NCBI GenBank assembly: GCA_016946835.1
Contig: JACVTC010000062.1
Coordinates: 455,001 to 500,000, forward strand
Source: Neocallimastix lanati (nom. inval.)
Lineage: Eukaryota; Neocallimastigomycota; Neocallimastigomycetes; Neocallimastigales; Neocallimastigaceae
Direction: 5' to 3'
Length of the DNA stretch: 45,000 nucleotides
The position numbers and the translations under genes are program-made. Shown in pieces: positions 1 through 14,067 of the stretch. Each line of letters starts with the position of its first letter. The stretch's first letter is position 1. Below the pieces are notes generated by a model. The model ran no database searches. It saw nothing but the letters and a program-made list of their open reading frames with translations, and had not been told where the DNA came from.

Positions 1-870
1 AATAAAAATATTATAAATATATTTTAAATATTATATTATATATTATTTCATTACAATAAATATTATATACGTAATTTTGTATTTTAATTTATTATAAAAT
101 ATAATGAATAAAAATTATATTTGTGATATAAATGAATTATAAGTTAGGTGCAGATAAATTAAAATGAAATAATTGTTGTATAAAGGAAGGTATTAAATAT
201 TTTTAGATTCTATTTAATAAATTAATTTATTAAATAAAATTAGAAATGAAATAAATATAAGTTCAATATAAATAATTTAAAAATTGGATTAAAGAAATAT
301 TTATATATAAAATTTTAAATATTCTTTTTGATATTATTTATATATACCAATTATTTTAATAATCAATCAATAATTAATAAAATAATAAAACGTTTCAAAA
401 GAGTTTTACTATTCGAAAATTTAATTACTTATTATATTTCTATAAATTAAACTTTTTTTTTAATATGGAATAATTAAATATAAATTATTTTATATTAATA
501 GCAATTTTTTGAAATATATTAAAAATAATTTTTTTTATATTAATCACAGTTAATTAAATAATATATTCATATAACAAGAGTTATTCATTAATTATATAAG
601 ATTAGAACAAAAACACACTTTTTTTTTTTTTTTTTTTTTTTTTTAATTCTTTGGTTAATATTTCACATCATGCTTTATTTCATTATTATTTTTATTATTA
701 TTATTATTATTGTTATCTTTTGAAAATAAAATAAAAATATTTTAAAGTTTGAATAACAAAAGTAATAGAAAAATTTTTAAATTTATAATATTATATATAT
801 ATATATATATAATTTTTAATTAAAAATACATAATATTATAAATTTAAAATATTTTTATATCATTAAATAG

Positions 871-907
<37 letters not shown>

Positions 908-2006
908 TTTTTCATTTGTATAAACATTAATTTTATTATTTTGTTATTAATTATTTTCAGCTTGATTTAAAATTAATTAATTATAAAAATTAAAATTTAT
1001 AAAAATATAATTTTTGATATTAAAATTAACAACATGTTTTTAAAGTTTTATATTAATGCTATTTAATACTTTAAATTATTATCTAAAAAAAAAAAAAATA
1101 GTTATTAGGTATATATGTAATTCATTTAATTTTAAATTTTTAATTATTTTTTGTTATTTGATAATCTTTTTATATATATGAAAAGATTAAAAATAATTAT
1201 ATATTTTATTAATAGATTATTACTAATTAATATTAATTGATATAAAATCAATAAAATAATAAATTTTATAATTAAACTTTTTTTTTAATTTTTATAACAT
1301 ATAATAATATATTATTCAAAAAACTTTTAGCTTTCATATATACTAGTTTACTATTTAAAAAATCTATTTAAAAAACTTTTTATTTTTAAGGAATATGAAC
1401 TTCAACATGATAAAAGGAAAACTCAAAAAATTTTTTATCGATTATTTAAAAAAAAGTTTATAGTCTTGTATTATTCTAACTTTGTTCAACATTATTAAAT
1501 ATAATTGATAATAATTTAAATATCCTAATTTTTAATTAAAAATGACATTTTTTCTCTTTTTTTTCTTGTTATATATATATATATTTTTTATTTTTTTATT
1601 TTGAAACTTAAATTCAAAATTAATTCTATTATCTATCATAATATAAAATATATATTAACTAAAAATGAAGTTAAATTTTATGGATTAATAAAAAAAATCT
1701 ATTTTTATTTTTAATTTATTCCAACATATATTAACAGTATATTAAATAATTATTTATTTTCTATATCACTGAGTTTGTAAATATATTGTCTAAATATAAT
1801 TCAAATTAATTAATTAGTATATCAACCATTTATTTTATTTTATTGCTTAACATTTATTATTTAATACATTAATATATATTCAATATAAGTATTTTAAATT
1901 ATTTCTAAAATTATTTAATATATTGATGTATTATTATTTTAATTAGTTATTATATATTAGATTTAAATTAACCATTAAATTTCATAAATTAAATATTCAT
2001 ATTAAC

Positions 2007-2331
2007 TAATAAATAATAAATAATAAATAATAATAATAAATAATAAATAATAAATAATAAATAATAAATAATAAATAATAAATAACAAATAATAAATAAT
2101 AAATAATAAATAATAAATAATAAATAATAAATAATAAATAATAAATAATAAATAATAAATAATAAATAATAAATAATAAATAATAAATAATAAATAATAA
2201 ATAATAAATAATAAATAATAAATAATAAATAATAAATAATAAATAATAAATAATAAATAATAAATAATAAATAATAAATAATAAATAATAAATAATAAAT
2301 AATAATAATAATAATAATAATAAAAATTTAA
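2007..2331. repeat. Heptanucleotide array (AATAAAT)n
   Basis: More than 40 nearly perfect tandem copies of the 7-base unit AATAAAT, starting in a short mixed AAT/AATAAAT stretch and ending in a pure AAT run. The same unit (or its complement TTATTTA) recurs near 34925-35110, 35640-35705, 37613-37855 and 41493-41670, so it is a genome-style dispersed satellite rather than a one-off slippage product. Confidence 0.95.
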
Positions 2332-3442
2332 TATATAAAATTTATTAATAATTATTAAATAATTATTATCATTAGTATTTAAACTTTTAATATTTTAAAT
2401 TGGAATTAATTAAATTATTAAAATATTAATTTTATATTATATATTTTGTATTGGTTGCTTTTTTCCTTTTTTCTGTATTCTAAACTTTTTTACTTTTATA
2501 AAATTCAATTAATAAATTGAATTATAAAATAAAAAATTAAAAATAAAAATAAAAAGAGAACATATATGAAATTTGTAATTATTTTAATTTTTTATTGAAT
2601 AGAAATAGAATTATTACAATATATATAATATTGCTATTATTTAAAATAAAACTATATACAATTATTTAAAATATATTAAAAAAAAAAAAAACCTTAAGAG
2701 AATTATATTTAGCACAATTGTATTATAACATTATATATACAACATACAACATAAGAATTAACAAAATTGTAAATATAAAGAATATGTATTGAAAAAATAT
2801 ATTTAATATATATATATAAAAAATGTATATTAAAATTAAAATCTGAAAAAATTATTATTTTTTTTTGATTAAATTATCATTATTATTGTAAACTAATTTT
2901 TACTTAAGTAAAATAAGTTTTTTAAAAAAAGAAAAATTGAATTAAAGCTTTATACAAAATTAAATAATACTTAAGAAAATTTAACAATAAGTTAAAATAT
3001 AATTAATATAATCCTGATTTCATAATATATTCTATTATCAATAAAAAGTTATTTATATCAATTCATATATATATATATTTAGATTATTAGATATTTATTA
3101 TTATCATCATTTTTTGAGGAAAAAGATTTATATTATTTTAAATTTATTATATTAGTATACCTTTTTAATTTGTATAGCTATTTTAAATATAATTTGAAGC
3201 TGAAAAAAATAATAATAAATAATTTATTAAAAAAAATATAATAAAAAAAAATTAAAATAAAAAAACCAAAAATAAAATAAAAGTATTTCAATTTCAATTG
3301 AATATATAAAATTATCAACACATATAAATTATTAAAGTTTAAAAAAAAGGAGCAAAATATTTTTGATAATTGCTTCAAAATAATTAATAACAAAAAAAAT
3401 TTTTTTTTATTAGAAAAAGGTAAGTTTTATAGATATTCCCTA

Positions 3443-3494
<52 letters not shown>

Positions 3495-3538
3495 ATAATA
3501 ATAATAATAATAATAATAGTAATAATAATAATAATAAT
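3443..3538. repeat. TTA/AAT microsatellite palindrome
   Basis: About 49 bases of (TTA)n are followed directly by about 47 bases of (AAT)n, giving a near-perfect inverted repeat with almost no loop and one interruption (a GTA in the right arm). It lies about 180 bases upstream of the start of the first gene and could extrude as a cruciform. Confidence 0.9.
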
Positions 3539-3644
3539 TAGCTACAAAAAAAGATAATATAATAAAAAAAACCTTTTTTTTTCGAATAATAAAATGTATT
3601 AAAAAATATTTAAAAAAAAAAATTTTTTTTTTTAACGAAATTAT

Positions 3645-3676
<32 letters not shown>

Positions 3677-3715
3677 CTTTCTTTTCTTTTCTTATTGTTG
3701 TAATACATTCAAGAT

Positions 3716-6270
<2,555 letters not shown>

Positions 6271-6560
6271 AACAAACTTAAATTATGATAATAAATCACT
6301 TTTATATACCTTTTCTTAATAGAATTATAACCATTAAAACAAAAAAATATACTAAATTTATCTTAACTAGAAATTACCTTTATATTATGAAACCAATATT
6401 AAACTATTTTATAATTTATTTAAACTTTTTTTCTTAAATTAATATTATATAAATATATAAATATATAAATATAAATATATTTCATACTAAATATATAAAT
6501 TAAAAAAAAAAAAAAATTACACATTTTAGCATATACATATTTTATTAAATTTAAGATGAA

Positions 6561-6594
6561 AATAAACCTTTATATTTATCTTTAAAGGTTTATT
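6561..6594. other. Perfect 12-bp hairpin downstream of the PABIR-like gene
   Basis: AATAAACCTTTA (6561-6572) and TAAAGGTTTATT (6583-6594) are exact reverse complements separated by 10 bases. It lies about 290 bases after the stop codon at 6268-6270, so it could fall in the 3' untranslated region or just beyond it. It contains G:C pairs, which are rare in this spacer. Confidence 0.6.
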
Positions 6595-7103
6595 AATAAT
6601 AATAATAATAATAATAAAAATTTTTATTATTAATAATTATAATATTATCAAATTTATATGTACAAACAAGTATGTATATTCATTTTTTCAATGAAAAAAA
6701 AAATATCTATGTATATATAATTTAAAATTATTAATATTATTATATATAATAATTTAATATATTAATTTATTATTAAAAAAAAAAAAATTTTTTTTTATTA
6801 TTATTATTTAAATAATATAAAAATTGTATTTGATAATATTATAAATTTGTATTTTTAATAAAATTTTAATAATTATTTCTTTTAAGTTGTAAATATTTAA
6901 ATAAATATTATAAAGATAAAACAAGAAAAAAAAGGAAAATGTGTTTTTAGAAGTGCTTTGAGTTATTAATTATGAATTAATTATATTATATTCAAATAAT
7001 TATAATATTTGAAATAAAATGAAATAAAAAAAATAGTAAATATAAATATTAAAGTAATAATAGAAATAAAATAAAATAAAATAGAAAAGTAATATAATAT
7101 TAA

Positions 7104-7134
<31 letters not shown>

Positions 7135-7389
7135 TAAATATAAATAGTATAGTATTAATAAAAATAAAATAAAATAAAATAAAATAAAATAAAATAAATA
7201 AATAAATAAAAAAAAAAAAAAAAAAAAAAAAAAGATAAAAATAAATAAATTTAAATAATTAATTTATCTTCATTGATTATTTTATTGTATAAATAATAAT
7301 TAAAAAAAGAAGACAATTTTAATAAATTATTATTAATGGTTTAATATGTGAAATAATATTTATGTCATCTTTAATTCTGTTATAAAATG

Positions 7390-7437
<48 letters not shown>

Positions 7438-8784
7438 AAATGTTATATGTAATGAAATTAAAATGTTTTTATCTTAAACTTTAAATTTATGCATTTTTTT
7501 TTTTATAATGAATATTGTAATATGAATTTCTTTTTTTTTTTTTTTTTATTTTAATAAAAAATATATAAATTATTAAAGCAAATTAATTATTATATATAAT
7601 AATATAATGAACTTGTTAAAAAAATGAAATTATATATATATAATATATATTTTTTTTATTTTTTTGTTTTTTTGTTTTGTATTTTTATTTTTATTTTTAT
7701 TTTTTTATTTTTTTTATTTTTTATTTTTTTATTTATTTTTTTTTTATTTTAAATATATTTTTAATGAATAAAAGATTTTTTACATTTTTTGATTCTATTA
7801 TTAATGAATAAAAGATTTTATTTTAAAATTTTAAATAATAACATTAGAAAGTTTTTTTATTTTTTTATTTTTTTATTTTTTTGTTTTATATTTTTATTTT
7901 TATTTTTATTTTTTTATTTTTTTATTTTTTTATTTTTTATTTTTTATTTTTTATTTATTTTTTTTTTTTTATTTTTTTTTTATTTTAAATATATTTTTAA
8001 TGAATAAAAGATTTTATACATTTTTTGATTCTATTATTAATGAATAAAAGATTTTATTTTAAAATTTTAAATAATAACATTAGAAAGTTTAAGTTTTCTA
8101 ATATTATTAATAATTTACCAAATAAAAAAATTAAAAAAAAAAACTTTTTTTAATATAAAAAAATAAAGCTAATTATATATGATAGAAAATTATTTGAAAT
8201 ATAGAGTATTTTTTACTTTTATTTATTATTATTTATTGATATTATTATAAAAATAGTAAAACTATAAGTAATAAAGTTAAAATAAAAATATTATTCATTT
8301 ACTATTATAGAACTGAAGACTATTTTTTAAATATTTTATTTTATTTTATAATCATAAATTATTTTTATTAAATTAAATCCAATATTGAATTTAATTTTAT
8401 ATTTATATTATTATTAATAAAAAAAAATAGGTAATAATAATAAAATAGTTTAAAATAAATAAAAAATAAAAAAAAAAATAAAATATAAATAAAATATTAA
8501 TAATATAATAAATATAAATATTTATTTATTTATTCATTTTTTTTTTTTTAGTGATTATAAGTATATATATTATAAAGAGAACTGGAAACAATTTTATTTA
8601 TTTATTTTTTTTTTAATTATTAATAAAAGGCTACATTTACAGTAATAAAATAATAATTTTTTATTTTATTGTACCATATTAAGATTATCTTTTAAGACTA
8701 TTTTCTTTTATGATTTTAAATTAATGATAATTATATAAAAGTAAACTGTACTAAATAAATTAAAATAAAATAAAAGAAAAAAAA
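6595..8784. other. A/T-rich spacer with homopolymers
   Basis: No supported gene. It holds an A-run at 7399-7435 (37 A), AAAAT pentanucleotide runs near 7065-7200, a tandem duplication (7655-8090) and T-rich low-complexity tracts whose frames code only for Phe/Leu/Ile/Tyr. The 5' flank of the next gene (8500-8784) shows no recognisable element beyond A/T tracts. Confidence 0.75.
7655..8090. repeat. Tandem duplication, unit about 236 bp
   Basis: A block made of a T-rich tract followed by a unique stretch (AAATATATTTTTAATGAATA, then a TTTTTTGATTC core, then AACATTAGAAAG) occurs twice. The unique part begins at 7751 in copy 1 and at 7987 in copy 2 and is nearly identical. Within each copy, TGAATAAAAGATTTT itself occurs twice. 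The copies differ mainly in the length of their T tracts. Confidence 0.85.
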
Positions 8785-11124
8785 ATGGGAAAGATAAATA
8801 CTAGTAAAATTGTTAAACAATTATTAAATAAATGTGAAAACAATAAAAATGATAATCAAGAAAATAATAAAGCAGCTGGAGATAAAAATGTTAATACAGT
8901 AAGTAAACCTAAATCAAATAATAATAAGAATAATAATTCATATAAAAAATCTAAAGGTGATGAAGATAACAAAAAATTGAAAAAAAATCATAATAATGTT
9001 ACAAATAAAGAGGTAAATAGAGATACTTATTATAATGAAGAAACATCTCAAAAGAAAAATATAAGTGGAACAGATGGATATAGAAATAGAAAGAGGAAAA
9101 ATAAAAATATATTTCATAGTGATGAGGACTCTCCATCACAAATTAAGTATAATAATAAAAATGAGAAAGTAAATAGTGGAAATAAGAAAGAACAAAAAAT
9201 GGAGGATATAATGAGAGAAAATCATTCTTCTAATGTTGAAAAAAATCAGTCTAGATCGAAAAAGAATTATAATAATAAAAGTAATAATAATAGTAATAAT
9301 AAAAGTAATAATAACAGTAATAATAACAGTAATAATAACAGTAATAATAAAAATAATAATAAAAATAATAAAAATAATAAAAATAATAAAAATAATAAAA
9401 ATAATATAAATAATAAAAATAATAAAAATAATAAAAATAATAAAAATAATAAAAATAGTCACAATAAAAATAATAATAAAAATTATAATAGAATTAATAA
9501 TAAAAATAAAAATAATAATAGTAATAATAATAACATTGTTAGCTATCATCCAAGTCATTTATTTACTTTTTATAATGAAATATCAAATGAAAAAGCTTCT
9601 CTTAAAGAAAATGAAATTACTGATAAAAAACTTCATTTTAATGGTAAATATCCATTAAATCATTTATATGAAGCCTTTATTTATCTCGGAGAGTCAAAGA
9701 TAATTAGAAGAGCAAAGGCTTGGTATGATAGCTATCCATTATTTTTGGTTGATTATAATGATAAAGCTGAAAATAAAGAGAATCAAGTTATTGTTAGAAA
9801 ATTATCACTTTCAATAGCATCAGTTTATGCCTTAAATAATTCACCACAAGGATGGCATTTAATAGATTATAACAAACGTAATCCAAAATATGCTATTAAG
9901 GCCAGTAAAAAACATAAAGATCAAAAGGAAACAGAAAGTAAGAATAAAAATAAGAGAAGAATAAATAATCGTATAGATGTAAAAGAAAATGCATTTGAAA
10001 TTTGTCCAATTTCTCTTATTAAATACCCACAATACAATCCATTTGAAGCTGAGGATGGAGTTATGGAAGATTATGAACCTTATTATGACTATCAACTTAA
10101 GTTAAATAATTATATTAAAAATTTCCCAAAAGAAGAAGTCAGTACTGAAAGCATTATGAAGAAAAAATTAAATATTAATGCTAAATCATTTATTCCTTCA
10201 TCAATGTCGAAATCTCAATCATCTTCATCATTTAAGAATTCTACTTTAGAAAATACATCAACTGGTAGTAATATTCTTTCAGGTACTCAAGTTTGGAATA
10301 ATTATGTTAAATCGAGACATGCAAGAAAAATTAAAAACACTGAAATAAGATCCAATACTATAAATCAATTAAAGAAAGCCACTAAAAGACGTAAATATAT
10401 GGTTCAACAATCATCTCCTCCATCAAGTAAAAAGCATATGGTATCTTTCAATTTAGAATCTTCTTCCGTTTTCAAAAAACCATTCTATAATAAAACTAAA
10501 ATTTATAATAAAAATAGTACTTATGGTAAATATGTTGCAAATAACTCTATAATACCAAATAATGGTTCATATAATAATGTAACTAAAGGTATCAATAATT
10601 ATTATTCTAGTGGTGCTGATAATACAAACAAACCAACACAACAATCCAATACCAAATCCTATAATAAAGATCAAAATAATAAACCATTTAAGCAAAATAA
10701 TAATAATAATAATAATAATCAATCCAAAGAAAATAATAAATCCAAAATATATAATAAAAATAATAAAAATCAACAACAATCAAGTAATTCAAAACCAAAT
10801 AATAATATTTCAAATGTTAATAAAACTAACTCACAAGCATTACCATCAAAATCTAATTATTCATCCTCATCATCAAAATCACCAATAAAACAAAATAATA
10901 ATAAAACTACAATATTAAAGTCAGGCAATACAAATCACCAACAATATTTCTCAAATAGTTATGTTTATGAGTCAGATCAATCTAATTTTGAATCATTCAT
11001 GCAAAATAAGCCAAGAATATTTAATCAAAACTTTAAACAAAATAGTAAAAATAATAATTTCAAAGAAACAACAATTAAAAATAATGAAATAACAAAGAAG
11101 AGTATAAATGTATCATCATCTTAA
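8785..11124 (+). CDS. Asn/Lys-rich protein of unknown function (779 aa, one exon)
   Basis: I do not recognise the family. The start ATG sits in an A-rich context (AAAAAAATGGGA) with no upstream in-frame ATG in view. Residues 1-165 are basic and hydrophilic. Residues about 165-250 are long Asn tracts with NNK and NNS repeats encoded by AAT/AAA triplets. Residues about 252-480 have normal complexity and look folded, with aromatic motifs such as AKAWYDSYPLFLVDYND (W313) and PQGWHLIDY (near 353-361), then an acidic segment (EAEDGVMEDYEPYYDY). From about 480 on it is Ser/Asn/Lys rich, with a basic patch (KKATKRRKYM) that could act as a nuclear localisation signal. No signal peptide or membrane segment is seen. 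The central 230 residues are the only part useful for a homology search. Confidence 0.85.
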   Translation: MGKINTSKIVKQLLNKCENNKNDNQENNKAAGDKNVNTVSKPKSNNNKNNNSYKKSKGDEDNKKLKKNHNNVTNKEVNRDTYYNEETSQKKNISGTDGYRNRKRKNKNIFHSDEDSPSQIKYNNKNEKVNSGNKKEQKMEDIMRENHSSNVEKNQSRSKKNYNNKSNNNSNNKSNNNSNNNSNNNSNNKNNNKNNKNNKNNKNNKNNINNKNNKNNKNNKNNKNSHNKNNNKNYNRINNKNKNNNSNNNNIVSYHPSHLFTFYNEISNEKASLKENEITDKKLHFNGKYPLNHLYEAFIYLGESKIIRRAKAWYDSYPLFLVDYNDKAENKENQVIVRKLSLSIASVYALNNSPQGWHLIDYNKRNPKYAIKASKKHKDQKETESKNKNKRRINNRIDVKENAFEICPISLIKYPQYNPFEAEDGVMEDYEPYYDYQLKLNNYIKNFPKEEVSTESIMKKKLNINAKSFIPSSMSKSQSSSSFKNSTLENTSTGSNILSGTQVWNNYVKSRHARKIKNTEIRSNTINQLKKATKRRKYMVQQSSPPSSKKHMVSFNLESSSVFKKPFYNKTKIYNKNSTYGKYVANNSIIPNNGSYNNVTKGINNYYSSGADNTNKPTQQSNTKSYNKDQNNKPFKQNNNNNNNNQSKENNKSKIYNKNNKNQQQSSNSKPNNNISNVNKTNSQALPSKSNYSSSSSKSPIKQNNNKTTILKSGNTNHQQYFSNSYVYESDQSNFESFMQNKPRIFNQNFKQNSKNNNFKETTIKNNEITKKSINVSSS
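9270..9540 (+). repeat. In-frame AAT/AAA coding repeats (poly-Asn/Lys)
   Basis: Runs of AATAATAAA and AATAATAGT triplets inside the 779-residue gene encode NNK, NNS and NNN repeats. The repeats change length in units of three, so the frame is kept. The antisense frame at 9136-9558 is a mirror of this tract and not a gene. Confidence 0.9.
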
Positions 11125-12975
11125 TTTCTATTTAAATTTTTACTTTAATTAAATTTAAATTTTTTTTTAATTTTTATTAATATATTAAAATTATTAAAAA
11201 AAAAAAAAAAAAAAAAAGTAATAATATCTTTTTTTCTTTTTTTATCAGTTATTTATTTTTTAAATTAATATCGTGGTAATTATGTGTATAATATAATAAT
11301 TATAAATTTTTATATTCTTTCTTTCTTTTCTTTTTTTTTTTTAAGCTTTTTTTTAAACAAATAAAAACATAAAAAAAATTTATAAAATTATAGAATTATT
11401 ATTAAAATTATATATATATAATCTTATTACAAAGTAATTTAATAATTTGATGCGCTAACAATATGCTAACAAATAATTATTAAAATATATAGGTATATAT
11501 ATATAAACTTTTTATTAACATTTAAATTAATAAATATGTATTTAATTGATAATATATATATAATTAATTTTAAAGTAATAATAAAAGGAAAAAATAAAAA
11601 TAAAAATAAAGGTATGAAAAAAAAAAATAATAAAAAATAAAAAAAAAAAAAAAAAAAAAAAACTAAATATATATAAATAAATAAACAAGTTAACTATTAA
11701 TTCACAAAAAAAATTTTTTATTGTAAAATATAAAAATTAATTTTAAATTGTATATTATGAATATCCTTAAAAATATGAACTATAATTAATTGCCATTAAA
11801 AATGTTATAAAGTATACAAGTTTTTAAACAAGAAAAGAATGTAATATTTATTATTATTTATTATTATCATTATTATAATATTGATATAAATATTAATAAT
11901 TATAATAATTATAACTATTAGTAATAAAACCATCTTCATTATTCATTATTTCAAATTATATTTACTAATATTTATTAAATTTTAAGAAAAAAAATTTTTT
12001 TTTCAATAAAAATATGAATTTTAATAAGATGATAAAAATTTTATTATTTATTAAAATTTGTTCTTTTAATTTATTTTTTTAATAGTAAGGAAAAGATTTA
12101 ATATGATAACAATATTCTTGCAAACTCAAATTTATACAATAACTAAATAGCCATATACCTTTACATATTTGCATTTTTAATCAATAATTTTTATTCATAG
12201 ATTGTTAATTTTTATTTACTTATTTTTAGTTAACAAATATCTTTATATATTTTAATGTATCTATTAAAAAAAAAAATAAAAAATAAAAAAAAATAAAAAC
12301 AATGAAAAAACAAAAAAATCTTACAAAAGGTTAATTGAAAAAAAATTTGAATAGATAATCTAATTCATGTCATCCCATTATTTCTTTATAATTTTTCAAA
12401 ATTTAATTTAAAATAGAAGAATATATATAAAAAAAAGATAATAATAGAATATTATATAATTTAAACTGGTATTTTTATTTTACTTTTATCTTATATTATT
12501 TAAAAAAAGATATTTTTTTAATTTCTAATATTAATAGATAATAACTTTTATTATTATTATTATTTTTCTTTTTAATTCTTTAGATTTATATATAATATTT
12601 CTCGATAATTTACTTTATAACTTTTAAAAATTTTATTTTAAAAATACAATTATTCTATATATAAATATATGTATATATTAATATAATAAATTTTAATAAT
12701 ATGAACTCTCTTTTTTAAATGAAAAATAGTTTATTAAATTAGATAAAAAAAAAATTTCCTATAGTTTAATTAAATAATAATTTAATAGTAATATAAATCT
12801 TTTACTTTTAAAATAAAAAAATAAAAATAAAATAAAATAAAATAAAATAAAAATTTTAAACTTTCAAAATATGAAGCTTAAAAATAATTTTAAACTCAAA
12901 GTTTTAGGAAAATAAAATAAATAATGATACATAAAAATAAAAATAAAATTATTTTTGATGATGTGTATTTATTAC

Positions 12976-13016
<41 letters not shown>

Positions 13017-13220
13017 GTTGTTACATATTACATAATAACAATATTTTTTAATAGTTTTTTTGATTACTATAAATGGATAATTAATTACTATTATTATTAC
13101 TATTAAAGATATAATTATTATGTATTAGAATTATTAAATTTATTAGGTTTATTTTTCTTATGATAATATTCAAAAGGTAATATATTAATAAAATAATAAA
13201 TTTTTTATTACATTTCATTA

Positions 13221-13254
<34 letters not shown>

Positions 13255-13732
13255 ATTATCATAATTATTAAAAGAATAGTATATAATTTTGTTCTAATTA
13301 AAAAAAAAATAAAATAAAAAAAAAAGTAAAGGAAACATAATACTATTTTAATAAGAAGAAAAATAAAGAATACATATTATTAAATAAAAACATATACATA
13401 GAAATATGACTATTTAGATTTCCTTTATTTTTATTTATATTTTATTTTTTTTTTTTTTTATTATAGTTACAAAATCCATTTCATTTGTATATTGTTGGTT
13501 TATTGCATTTAAATTATATTTGTGTATTTGCATACACATCAATTTTAAATTTTTTATCATTTTACTATTTATTTAATTTTGTATAATCAGTATTACATGT
13601 ATAATAAAAATTAATCTGTATATAATAATTCTTATTTATTATCATATATCATCATAAATTCACAAACATTCTTTTATTACATAGCATAGCAATTATTTTC
13701 ATTATTCATATATATGCATATATATAAATTTA

Positions 13733-13769
<37 letters not shown>

Positions 13770-14067
13770 CAATAATATTATTTTACATTAAAATTTAAAA
13801 ATAAGCAATTACATATTTTATTTATCTTTTAATTATTTTAATTATAATAAATAAATAAATTGTAAATTTTTTTTATTTGCTTTTGAGAATTATAAAATAT
13901 ATTTAAAAAAAAATAATAATAAATTAAATTAAATTAATTAGCAATAATTATAAAAGAGATAGAAGAATTTCTTATTATAATAATTCATATTATTTATTTA
14001 AATATATAAATTTCTTCATTTTCAAATAAAAAAAAAAAAAAAGAAATAAACTTTTTTTTTTCTAAAT
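11125..14067. other. A/T-rich spacer, no gene seen
   Basis: Nearly 3 kb without a supported gene or RNA. It contains poly-A runs (about 11194-11217, 11640-11661, 13743-13767), a T run (about 13226-13251), a TTA run at 12973-13018 and one small direct repeat, GCTAACAATATGCTAACAA, near 11454-11472. The 60-codon frame at 12924-13106 is the TTA microsatellite read as poly-Ile/Tyr. Confidence 0.75.

Larger units (their letters stand above)
1..3715. other. Gene-free A/T-rich spacer
   Basis: No reading frame here has protein-like composition. It holds a 27-base T run near 618-644, TA dinucleotide runs near 795-900, a heptanucleotide array (2007-2331), a TTA/AAT palindrome (3443-3538), and a T-rich tract (about 3643-3676) just upstream of the first gene. 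The short antisense frame at 3178-3393 is only A/T low complexity. Confidence 0.8.

Noticed and set aside
2007-2331. Telomeric repeat
   Set aside because: A 7-base unit without any G cluster, found at internal sites in both orientations; no telomere-like strand bias.
3178-3393. 71-codon antisense frame before the first gene
   Set aside because: Only Phe/Ile/Leu/Tyr/Lys from A/T-rich DNA, no motif and no splice context; such frames are expected by chance here.
7789-8007. 72-codon frame in T-rich tract
   Set aside because: It is the T-rich part of the 236-bp tandem duplication read as poly-Phe.
9136-9558. 140-codon antisense frame
   Set aside because: Mirror of the AAT/AAA coding repeats of the 779-residue gene (poly-Ile).
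12924-13106. 60-codon frame
   Set aside because: Mostly a TTA microsatellite read as poly-Ile; no other support.
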